From Autumnicola tepida (GTDB lineage Bacteria > Bacteroidota > Bacteroidia > Flavobacteriales > Flavobacteriaceae): a stretch of 64,000 nucleotides of DNA. The notes below the pieces were generated by a model. The model worked only from the letters and a program-made list of their open reading frames with translations, searched no databases and was not told the origin of the DNA. Shown here piece by piece: positions 32,368 to 40,118 of this stretch (position 1 is its first letter; the number at the start of each line of letters is the position of its first letter). A program made the position numbers and the translations under genes. The stretch spans positions 1 through 64,000 of the forward strand of contig NZ_JAVRHQ010000001.1 in the NCBI RefSeq assembly GCF_031846485.1, written 5' to 3'.

Positions 32368-35300
32368 ATGTACCTGATTTTTGATACCGAAACCACCGGA
32401 TTACCAAAGCGTTGGGACGCTCCCTTAACCGATTCTGACAACTGGCCGCGTTGCATTCAAATAGCTTGGCAACTGCACGATGAACTGGGAAGGCTGGTAG
32501 AAAGTCAGGATTACCTGGTTAAGCCTGAAGATTTCAATATCCCGTATGATGCCGAGAAAATCCACGGCATTTCTACCGAGCTTGCCGCTGAGGACGGCAT
32601 TGCTTTAAATGAAGTGCTTGAAAAGTTCCAGGCAGCCCTTAATAAATCAAAATTTGTAGTGGGCCAGAATGTAGGTTTTGACGTGAATATTATGGGCGCC
32701 GAATTCTTCCGACTTCAGATGGAAAATTCGCTACAAAATTTGCCAATCCTGGACACTTGTACAGAGGTGACTGCCGAAATGTGTAAAATTCCCGGTGGCC
32801 GTGGCGGTAAATTTAAACTGCCCACGCTTACCGAGCTTCATGAATACCTTTTTGATGAACCTTTTGCTGAAGCCCACAACGCGACTGCCGATGTGGAGGC
32901 GACAACCCGCTGTTTCCTGGAACTGGTGCGCAAAAGAATGTTTACCAGGGAACAATTAGACGTTCCTGCAGATTATTTTGAAAATTTTTCAGAAGCCAAT
33001 CCGCAGCCAATAAAACTCATCGGGTTAAAGCACATTAACCTTAAAAAAGCTTCCGAAGAAATAAGGAAACAGCTTCAGAAGGAAAAACCTTCCGATGAGA
33101 TTAGCACCGCGGAGATTGAAGAAAACCTCGAAAAGCTGGATGAGGTTCCTTTCGCGCATTTACATAACCACTCCCAGTTTTCAGTATTACAGTCCACCAT
33201 TAGCATTCCCGATTTAGTAAACGCGGCCGGGGAAGAAAATATGCCTGCCGTGGCCCTTACCGATCATGCCAACATGATGGGCGCCTTCCACTTTGTTAAA
33301 GAAGTGGGCGCCTATAACAAATCTGTAAAAGCTAAAAATGCCGAAGCTCTGGAAAACAACCAGCCTGCGGAAGCCAGGGAGTTAAAGGCCATTGTGGGCT
33401 GCGAATTTTTTGTTTGTGAAAATCACCTAGACAAATCAAGGAAAGACAATGGTTACCAGATTGTGATGCTGGCAAAGAACAAAAAAGGTTATCATAACCT
33501 GGCAAAAATGTCTTCCATCGCTTATACCGAAGGTTTTTACTACGTGCCGCGGATCGATAGGGAAGTAATTCAAAAATATAAGGAGGACGTGATCGTTCTT
33601 ACCGGTAACCTATATGGCGAAGTTCCCAGCAAGGTGCTTAATGTTGGCGAGAAACAGGCAGAAGAAGCTTTGCTCTGGTGGAAAGAACAGTTTGGTGATG
33701 ATCTTTATATTGAGCTCATGCGGCACAACCAGGAAGATGAAAACCGGGTAAACCCTGTGCTTATCGATTTTGCCAAAACTCATGATATAAAACTCGTTGC
33801 CACCAATAATACCTATTACTGGAAACAGGAAGACGCCAATGCACACGATATTTTGCTTTGCGTAAAAGACGGGGAAAAGCAGGCCACGCCAATTGGCCGC
33901 GGCCGTGGGTATAGATACGGCCTGCCCAACCAGGAATATTATTTCAAGTCGGCCGAAGAGATGAAAAATCTCTTTAAAGATTTACCCGAAGCCATTTCAA
34001 ACGTTAAGGAAATTGTTGATAAAATTGAACCTTTTGAATTGGCGCGCGATGTATTGTTGCCGGCCTTTACCATTCCCGACGCGTTTTTGGTTGAAGAAGA
34101 TAAAGTAGATGGCGGAAAGCGGGGCGAAAATGCCTATTTAAAGCACATTACTTTTGAAGGGGCCAAAGAACGCTATGGCGAAATTACTCCTGAAATTAAA
34201 GAAAGGCTGGATTTTGAACTTTCGGTAATCGAAAATACCGGTTATCCCGGGTATTTCCTTATTGTGGAAGATTTTATACGGGAAGCGCGCAATATGGACG
34301 TATCGGTTGGGCCGGGTCGAGGATCTGCCGCGGGAAGTGCCGTGGCCTACTGCCTTGGAATTACAAATATCGACCCCATTAAGTACGACCTGCTGTTTGA
34401 GCGTTTCCTGAACCCAGACCGTGTGAGCATGCCCGATATTGATATTGATTTTGATGACGAGGGCCGAAGTCGTGTGATGGATTACGTAATCAAGAAATAC
34501 GGGGCCAACCAGGTGGCGCAGATTATTACCTACGGAACCATGGCCGCGAAATCTTCCATTAGGGATACGGCTCGTGTCCTGGACTTGCCATTAATGGATG
34601 CCGACAGGATTGCCAAGCTTATTCCCAATACCAAGTTGGGCAAAATCTTTGGAATGGACGAAAAGGCCCTGAAGAGCAAATTCCGAAGTGAGGAGGTTGA
34701 GAAGATAAACGAGCTCCTTAATATTGCTGAAGGAGACGATCTTGAAGCGCAAACCCTTAACCAGGCGCGTATCCTTGAGGGTTCGGTGAGAAATACCGGA
34801 ATCCATGCCTGCGGGGTAATTATCACCCCGGGCGATATTACCAATTACGTGCCCGTTTCCGTGGCCAAGGATTCAGATTTGTATGTTACGCAGTTCGATA
34901 ACTCGGTTGTGGAAAGCGCAGGCCTGTTAAAAATGGACTTTTTGGGCCTTAAAACCCTCACCCTTATAAAGGATACGGTGAAAATTGTAAAGGGCCGCCA
35001 TGGAATAGACCTGGATCCCGACAGTTTTCCGCTGGATGATGAGGAAACATATAAGCTGTTCCAGCGGGGAGAAACGGTAGGGATATTTCAGTATGAATCT
35101 CCCGGGATGCAAAAGCACATGAAGGACCTTAAACCCACGGTTTTTGATGACCTTATCGCTATGAATGCCTTATATAGGCCGGGGCCAATGGAGTACATCC
35201 CCAGTTTTATCGCGCGAAAACATGGAAATGAAGAAATTGCCTATGACCTTCCTGATATGGAGGAATACCTGCAGGAAACTTATGGCATTACCGTTTACCA

Positions 35301-36756
35301 GGAGCAGGTGATGCTGTTGTCGCAGAAGCTGGCCGGGTTTTCCAAAGGTGATGCCGACATGCTTCGGAAAGCCATGGGTAAGAAAATATTTGCTTTGCTG
35401 GAGCAGCTAAAGCCGAAGTTTTTGGATGGAGGAGAAGCCAAAGGCCATCCAAGGGAAACTTTGGAGAAAATCTGGAAAGACTGGGAGGCGTTTGCGGCCT
35501 ATGCTTTTAACAAATCTCACTCCACCTGTTACGCCTGGATCGCTTACCAGACCGCTTACTTAAAAGCGCATTACCCTGCAGAATATATGGCGGCGGTGCT
35601 TTCCAACAACATGAACGACATTAAACAGGTGACTTTCTTTATGGAAGAGTGCAAGCGAATGAAGCTGAATGTGCTTGGGCCCGATGTAAATGAATCGTAT
35701 TATAAATTTTCGGTAAATAAGGAGAATGCCGTGCGTTTTGGAATGGGCGCGATAAAAGGAGTGGGCGCAGGAGCAGTGGCCACCATTGTGGAAAACCGAA
35801 AATCTGAGGGCGGGCCTTACCGCTCCATATTTGATATGGCCAAACGAATAGATTTACGTGCCGCCAATAAGAAAGCGTTTGAGAACCTGGCTTTGGCAGG
35901 AGGTTTTGACGGGTTTGGAGATACGCACCGGGCGCAGTATTTTCATGATGATGGGGATGGAATGAGCTTTTTGGAAAAAGTCATTAAGTTCGCTGCGAAA
36001 TTCCAGGAAAACGAAAACTCTTCGCAAGTGAGCCTGTTTGGAGAAGCCAGCGATGTGCAAATTCCGGAGCCAACAGTACCGCCCTGTGAAGCCTGGGGCA
36101 CTATGGAAAAACTGAGAAGAGAAAAAGAGGTGGTGGGAATTTACCTGTCTGGCCACCCGCTGGATGATTTTAAAAAGGAATTACAATACTTCTGCAATGC
36201 CACTTTAGCCGATTTTAACGACATGGAAAAGTTCGTAAACAGGGAGCTTTCTTTTGGAGGGGTGATTAGCGATGTGCAGCATCGCACTTCCAAAATGGGC
36301 AAAGGCTGGGCCACTTTTTTTATAGAAGATTATAATGAAACGTATGAGTTCAGGATGTTTGGCGAGGAATACCTGAAGTTCAGGCATTTTCTTGTTCCGA
36401 ATTCTTTTGTGCACATCAAGGCATTTATAAAAGAAGGATGGACCAATAAGGAAACGGGAAAAAAAGGAGATCCGCGCATCCAGTTTAACAGTTTTCAGCT
36501 GCTGCATGATATTATGGATACTTACGCCAAAAAACTGACCATTCAGCTGGATATAAATGATTTAAAGGAAGAGAAAATCAGCGTTTTAAAAGATTTATTC
36601 CGAACACATCGCGGGGACCACAAGCTGAATTTTGTGGTGTATGAAATGAAGGAGCAGGTGAAGCTGCACATGCCCAGCAAGCGGCAGAAAGTAAAAATTT
36701 CGCAGGAACTGCTTGAGGCCCTGGAAGAGGAGCAGGTAAACTATAAGCTGAATTAG
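32368..36756 (+). CDS. dnaE: DNA polymerase III alpha subunit with fused N-terminal proofreading exonuclease
   Basis: Replicative polymerase of 1462 residues. The first 190 or so form a DnaQ-like DEDDh exonuclease: FDTETTG (D6, E8), KIHGIS, VVGQNVGFDVNIM and a final HNATADVEAT. After a linker comes a PHP domain starting near 270 (FAHLHNHSQFSVLQSTISI). The polymerase core follows, with GPGRGSAAGS and the catalytic PDIDIDFDDEGR, then the thumb, helix-hairpin-helix (GAIKGVGAGAV) and OB domains. An alpha subunit carrying its own exonuclease is characteristic of Bacteroidota and differs from the separate epsilon subunit of proteobacteria. Confidence 0.95.
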   Translation: MYLIFDTETTGLPKRWDAPLTDSDNWPRCIQIAWQLHDELGRLVESQDYLVKPEDFNIPYDAEKIHGISTELAAEDGIALNEVLEKFQAALNKSKFVVGQNVGFDVNIMGAEFFRLQMENSLQNLPILDTCTEVTAEMCKIPGGRGGKFKLPTLTELHEYLFDEPFAEAHNATADVEATTRCFLELVRKRMFTREQLDVPADYFENFSEANPQPIKLIGLKHINLKKASEEIRKQLQKEKPSDEISTAEIEENLEKLDEVPFAHLHNHSQFSVLQSTISIPDLVNAAGEENMPAVALTDHANMMGAFHFVKEVGAYNKSVKAKNAEALENNQPAEARELKAIVGCEFFVCENHLDKSRKDNGYQIVMLAKNKKGYHNLAKMSSIAYTEGFYYVPRIDREVIQKYKEDVIVLTGNLYGEVPSKVLNVGEKQAEEALLWWKEQFGDDLYIELMRHNQEDENRVNPVLIDFAKTHDIKLVATNNTYYWKQEDANAHDILLCVKDGEKQATPIGRGRGYRYGLPNQEYYFKSAEEMKNLFKDLPEAISNVKEIVDKIEPFELARDVLLPAFTIPDAFLVEEDKVDGGKRGENAYLKHITFEGAKERYGEITPEIKERLDFELSVIENTGYPGYFLIVEDFIREARNMDVSVGPGRGSAAGSAVAYCLGITNIDPIKYDLLFERFLNPDRVSMPDIDIDFDDEGRSRVMDYVIKKYGANQVAQIITYGTMAAKSSIRDTARVLDLPLMDADRIAKLIPNTKLGKIFGMDEKALKSKFRSEEVEKINELLNIAEGDDLEAQTLNQARILEGSVRNTGIHACGVIITPGDITNYVPVSVAKDSDLYVTQFDNSVVESAGLLKMDFLGLKTLTLIKDTVKIVKGRHGIDLDPDSFPLDDEETYKLFQRGETVGIFQYESPGMQKHMKDLKPTVFDDLIAMNALYRPGPMEYIPSFIARKHGNEEIAYDLPDMEEYLQETYGITVYQEQVMLLSQKLAGFSKGDADMLRKAMGKKIFALLEQLKPKFLDGGEAKGHPRETLEKIWKDWEAFAAYAFNKSHSTCYAWIAYQTAYLKAHYPAEYMAAVLSNNMNDIKQVTFFMEECKRMKLNVLGPDVNESYYKFSVNKENAVRFGMGAIKGVGAGAVATIVENRKSEGGPYRSIFDMAKRIDLRAANKKAFENLALAGGFDGFGDTHRAQYFHDDGDGMSFLEKVIKFAAKFQENENSSQVSLFGEASDVQIPEPTVPPCEAWGTMEKLRREKEVVGIYLSGHPLDDFKKELQYFCNATLADFNDMEKFVNRELSFGGVISDVQHRTSKMGKGWATFFIEDYNETYEFRMFGEEYLKFRHFLVPNSFVHIKAFIKEGWTNKETGKKGDPRIQFNSFQLLHDIMDTYAKKLTIQLDINDLKEEKISVLKDLFRTHRGDHKLNFVVYEMKEQVKLHMPSKRQKVKISQELLEALEEEQVNYKLN

Positions 36757-36828
36757 TAGCCTCTCTTCCCAAAAGGGAGATACAGATCAATACTTATATT
36801 GGAAATTCGTGCTTATCCTTGGCAGTGG

Positions 36829-36880
36829 CTCCTCCCTTTTTTTCAAGGGGAGGTGGCCGAAGGCCGGAGGGGGTTCGGGT
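36829..36880. repeat. REP-like palindromic element
   Basis: CTCCTCCC / GGGGAGG and GGCC GAA GGCC stems in series, followed by GGAGGGGG. It is of the same family as the insert in leuS and of a pattern frequent in flavobacterial intergenic regions. Confidence 0.75.
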
Positions 36881-36881
36881 A

Positions 36882-36965
36882 GGGATTGCAGCAGGCTATC
36901 CTGCCTGACGTAAGGAAGGCAGATAGCGCGGAAAGCCCGGCCGCAGCGAAGCGGAGGACCCGCCA
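36882..36965. repeat. Second REP-like element, abutting the first
   Basis: A GC-rich stretch with two hairpins: GGCTATCCTGCCT paired with AGGCAGATAGC, and CCGC AGCGAA GCGG. Together with the preceding element it fills most of the 320-bp gap between dnaE and trxA; nothing else is seen there apart from the trxA leader. Confidence 0.65.
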
Positions 36966-37077
36966 GATAAAATCAGCCAATCTGCAGATAGTTAAATATG
37001 ATGTAAGAGGTGTAAGATTTGCAGAAATATTTGACTAATTTTACGTATTGTATAAATCGGAATCAAAATAACATATT

Positions 37078-37395
37078 ATGGCAATTGAAATAACAGATGC
37101 GACTTTTGAAGAAAAAGTCTTGAAAAGCGATAAACCTGTAATGGTCGATTTTTGGGCTGCATGGTGCGGACCTTGTAGAATGGTGGGCCCGATCATTGAC
37201 GAAATTAGTCAGGAATACGAAGGCAAAGCCGTAGTTGGGAAGCTTGATGTGGACGCTAACCAGGAATTTGCCGCTAAATACGGAGTTAGAAATATCCCTA
37301 CTGTGCTTGTTTTTCAGAATGGGGAAGTGGTAGGACGCCAGGTAGGCGTTGCTCCTAAAAATACTTATGCGGAAGCAATCGATCAGCTATTATAG
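37078..37395 (+). CDS. trxA: Thioredoxin
   Basis: Cytosolic disulfide reductase. The 105 residues contain the active site WAAWCGPCR (about residues 28-36), DVDANQEFAAKYGVRNIPT with the cis-proline, and the usual C-terminal helix. The length is normal for TrxA. A hairpin terminator follows at 37421. Confidence 0.96.
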   Translation: MAIEITDATFEEKVLKSDKPVMVDFWAAWCGPCRMVGPIIDEISQEYEGKAVVGKLDVDANQEFAAKYGVRNIPTVLVFQNGEVVGRQVGVAPKNTYAEAIDQLL

Positions 37396-37420
37396 TAAGA
37401 TCATAAAAGAGAATAAAGAG

Positions 37421-37447
37421 AGGCCTGATGAGAATCGGGCCTTTTTT
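37421..37447 (+). terminator. Terminator of trxA
   Basis: AGGCCTGAT (37421-37429) pairs with ATCGGGCCT (37434-37442) with one wobble; a GAGA loop and a T-run follow the usual plan. Confidence 0.9.
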
Positions 37448-37475
37448 GTTTATATTCAGCAGCAAGAACTGATGC

Positions 37476-38405
37476 ATGGATTTACAGGAAGAAATACATA
37501 AGACGGGTGGCTTTACTAACCTGGACCTGCTGGCGCGGCAGGTGGTGGAAGGCTATATTTCGGGAATTCATAAAAGTCCGTTTTACGGTTTTTCCGCGGA
37601 ATTTGCGGAGCATAAAATTTATAATAACGGGGAAAGTACCAAGCATATTGACTGGAAGCTTTTCGCCAGGACCAATAAGCTTTATACCAAGCGCTATGAG
37701 GAAGAAACGAATTTAAGGTGCCACTTGATCGTGGATAATTCGGCTTCTATGCATTATCCAAAATTAGCGAAACAAGGCATCGGTTCTTTGAATAAAATTG
37801 GCTTTTCTGCGCTGGCTTCGGCCTGTATTATGCAAATGATGAAGCGACAGCGGGATGCGGTAGGGCTGAGTGTTTACAGTGATGAATTCGAATTTTACGC
37901 GCCCGAGAAAGGGAGCGAGCGGCATCATCATATGCTTTTAAATACTCTGAATGATCTTTTAGTAAACAAACCCAGAGGAAAGGCTACAGATACTTATACA
38001 TACCTGCACCAGATCGCTGAAAAGCTTAAAAAGCGGTCGCTGGTTTTTTTATTTACCGACATGTTCCAGGCTGATGTGAAGGAGGGGCAGTTGTTTGAAG
38101 CTTTGCGACATTTGAAGTATAACAAACATGAAGTGGTGCTTTTTCATGTTATGGATGAAAAGCGGGAGCTGGGTTTTGAGTTTGACAATGTTCCAAAGCG
38201 GTTTACCGATGTGGAAACGGGGGCGCAGGTGGATTTATATTCGGAGAATATCAGGGAAAATTATCAGGAGGCGGTGCATAATTATTTTGAAGCCATTGAA
38301 CTGGAGTGCGCAAGGTATAAGATCAATTATGTACAGGCGGATATCAATAAAAATTTCGAAAATATTTTAACCACTTATCTTGTTGAAAGACAAAAGCTTG
38401 GTTGA
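37476..38405 (+). CDS. DUF58 domain protein (von Willebrand A-like)
   Basis: 309 residues. The N-terminal YNNGESTKHIDWKLFARTNK is the DUF58 core signature. The central segment LIVDNSASM has the DxSxS metal site of a vWA fold. In many bacteria such proteins lie beside a MoxR-type ATPase and further vWA genes. Here neither neighbour is present, the gene being followed directly by tRNA-Asp. The function is unknown; a chaperone-like role with MoxR is known only by association. Confidence 0.88.
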   Translation: MDLQEEIHKTGGFTNLDLLARQVVEGYISGIHKSPFYGFSAEFAEHKIYNNGESTKHIDWKLFARTNKLYTKRYEEETNLRCHLIVDNSASMHYPKLAKQGIGSLNKIGFSALASACIMQMMKRQRDAVGLSVYSDEFEFYAPEKGSERHHHMLLNTLNDLLVNKPRGKATDTYTYLHQIAEKLKKRSLVFLFTDMFQADVKEGQLFEALRHLKYNKHEVVLFHVMDEKRELGFEFDNVPKRFTDVETGAQVDLYSENIRENYQEAVHNYFEAIELECARYKINYVQADINKNFENILTTYLVERQKLG

Positions 38406-38442
38406 TGAAGATGATTTTTTGATAAAAAAAATTAAAAAAAGG

Positions 38443-38473
38443 TTTGCAGGATTGTAAAACGGTGGTATATTTG
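38443..38473 (+). promoter_or_regulatory. Promoter of tRNA-Asp
   Basis: TTTG (38443-38446), 19 bp, TATATTTG (38466-38473), a textbook Bacteroidota promoter 18 bp before the tRNA. It stays outside the island, so integration leaves tRNA expression intact. Confidence 0.85.
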
Positions 38474-38491
38474 CCCTCGCAATAACGCAAC

Positions 38492-38565
38492 GGTCTGGTA
38501 GTTCAGTTGGTTAGAATACCTGCCTGTCACGCAGGGGGTCGCGAGTTCGAGTCTCGTCCAGACCG
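38492..38565 (+). tRNA. tRNA-Asp(GTC)
   Basis: 74 nt without encoded CCA. The acceptor stem GGTCTGG pairs with CCAGACC. The anticodon arm CCTGC-CTGTCAC-GCAGG carries GTC at 38526-38528, and the T-arm reads GCGAGTTCGAGTCTCGT. Discriminator G at 38565. Its 3' part forms attL of the genomic island. Confidence 0.97.
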
Positions 38566-38566
38566 C
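38544..38566. repeat. attL of the island (3' end of tRNA-Asp)
   Basis: Starts AGTTCGAGTCTCGT and ends CCAGACCGC, identical over 23 bp to 59498-59520. The flanks differ on both sides (G before and TTTT after here; A before and AAAG after at attR). Confidence 0.93.
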
Positions 38567-38588
38567 TTTTAAAGTATTAAATTAAAGC

Positions 38589-38626
38589 AAAAAGCCTCAA
38601 AATCAATGATTTAGAGGCTTTTTTTC
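38589..38626. terminator. Terminator downstream of tRNA-Asp inside the island
   Basis: Arms AAAAAGCCTC (38589-38598) and GAGGCTTTTT (38614-38623) extend inward by AAATCA/TGATTT across one mismatch; a T-run follows. The island supplies this to replace the original tRNA terminator displaced to 59531. Confidence 0.85.
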
Positions 38627-38639
38627 TTCTCCAAAGTAT

Positions 38640-38658
38640 CAAATAAACACAAATAAAC
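38640..38658. repeat. Two direct CAAATAAAC repeats, 10-bp period
   Basis: CAAATAAAC at 38640-38648 and 38650-38658 lie one helical turn apart, between attL and the integrase gene. This spacing fits arm-type binding sites of a tyrosine integrase or excisionase; that is inference. Confidence 0.5.
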
Positions 38659-38674
38659 CTAAGTAATTGGTGCT

Positions 38675-38717
38675 GAATTCGGTGCGCCTTTTTTAGCAAA
38701 AAAAAGGCGCACCGAAT
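38675..38717. repeat. Perfect 18-bp inverted repeat near the left island end
   Basis: The left arm ATTCGGTGCGCCTTTTTT (38677-38694) and its exact complement (38700-38717) enclose a 5-nt loop. It can act as a bidirectional terminator insulating the integrase. The first 16 bases from 38675 (GAATTCGGTGCGCCTT) recur with one change at 59435-59450 near the right end. Confidence 0.85.
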
Positions 38718-38819
38718 GTTTTGTAAAATACTGTTAATAAAGTGGTTGCGGCGTTTCTTTAACATTTTTAAGGTCTTTCTTTTTGTACCTTTTCGGGGAA
38801 TAATTTAAAAGACGCACCT

Positions 38820-40025
38820 ATGTCAACATTATTAAACATTTTATTTTTTCCAAAGAAAGGGAGGTCTACACCTGACGAACAAGCTGTTTTATATAGTAGG
38901 ATAACCTACAACGGAAAGCGGGCGGAATTTAGTACGAGCCGAAAAATTAAGCTTCAGGCATGGAACAGCAAAAGCGGGAAGGCCAAAGGAACTTCAGAGG
39001 AAGCAAGAGCGGTCAACCGTTTTATTGATCATATCAGGGCTTCTCTATATGATATTCATGATCGTTTGGTAAGAGAGGGGAAAAAGATTTCTGCAAAAGT
39101 TATTAAGGATATCTATTTAGGCAAGGAAGATAAGCAGTACATGCTAATGGAAATTTTTCAGGATCATAATTATCAAATGGAAAAATTATTAGGAAAGGGA
39201 TATACCAGAGGTACGTTGCAGCGATACAATGCGTGTAAAAAGCATATTGAGAATTACCTGGCGTATCGGTACAAAGCTAAAGATATTCCTGTGGAAGATG
39301 TAGATTATAGCTTTATCACGGGATTTGATCATTATTTAAAATCAGAAAAAGATTGTGCCCATAATACAGCCCAAAAGTATATTGTCAATTTCAAAAAAAT
39401 TATTCGAATTGCTTATGCTAACCAGTGGATAGAAAAAGATCCGTTTTTTCACTGGAAAGGAACCTGGAAATCTTCGGATAGAGGTTATCTTACAGATGCA
39501 GAACTTCAAAGATTATCAGAAAAGGACTTGGATATACCGCGTTTAGATTTGGTTAGGGATATGTTCGTATTCTGTTGTTATACCGGACTTTCTTTTGGAG
39601 ATATTGAAAAACTTACTGAAGATGATATTATTTTTGACGGGAATAAAAAATGGATAAAGACAAAAAGGAAGAAGACAAAAACTTTAAGTAGTATACCACT
39701 TCTTAAAATTCCAGAGGCTATTCTGGAAAAATATAAGGATCATCCAAGAGTAGTAATAAGTGAGAATGTCTTGCCTGTACTATCAAATCAAAAATCAAAT
39801 GCCTATCTAAAGGAAATTGCGGACCTGTGCGGGATAAAAAAGAACTTAACCACCCATTTGGCCAGGCATACTTTTGCAACTACAGTTACGCTTTCTAAAG
39901 GAGTTCCTATAGAGAGCGTTGCTAAGATGCTTGGTCATAGATCCCTAAGAACAACACAAATTTATGCTAAGGTACTAGATTCTAAAGTAGCAAAGGATAT
40001 GGAGATTGTGGCTAGAGGGATGTAA
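38820..40025 (+). CDS. Tyrosine recombinase/integrase of the island
   Basis: 401 residues. The N-terminal arm-binding domain occupies about 1-100, a SAM-like core-binding domain about 105-205, and the catalytic domain 220-400. Catalytic residues visible are H346 and R349 (THLARH), H373 (LGHRS) and nucleophile Y382 (IYAKV). The place of the first catalytic Arg is taken by Ser (YTGLSFGDIEKL, S258), the same exception described for the Bacteroides IntDOT enzyme. It is adjacent to attL and reads into the island. It should catalyse insertion into, and with an excisionase excision from, tRNA-Asp. Confidence 0.95.
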   Translation: MSTLLNILFFPKKGRSTPDEQAVLYSRITYNGKRAEFSTSRKIKLQAWNSKSGKAKGTSEEARAVNRFIDHIRASLYDIHDRLVREGKKISAKVIKDIYLGKEDKQYMLMEIFQDHNYQMEKLLGKGYTRGTLQRYNACKKHIENYLAYRYKAKDIPVEDVDYSFITGFDHYLKSEKDCAHNTAQKYIVNFKKIIRIAYANQWIEKDPFFHWKGTWKSSDRGYLTDAELQRLSEKDLDIPRLDLVRDMFVFCCYTGLSFGDIEKLTEDDIIFDGNKKWIKTKRKKTKTLSSIPLLKIPEAILEKYKDHPRVVISENVLPVLSNQKSNAYLKEIADLCGIKKNLTTHLARHTFATTVTLSKGVPIESVAKMLGHRSLRTTQIYAKVLDSKVAKDMEIVARGM

Positions 40026-40118
40026 CAATAAATGTTTTAATACCTTTGTATTGTAAGGATCCCTAATTCTAATAATTTCCCCCTCATTTTAATTATCTTG
40101 CGCTTAAAATTATTAAAT

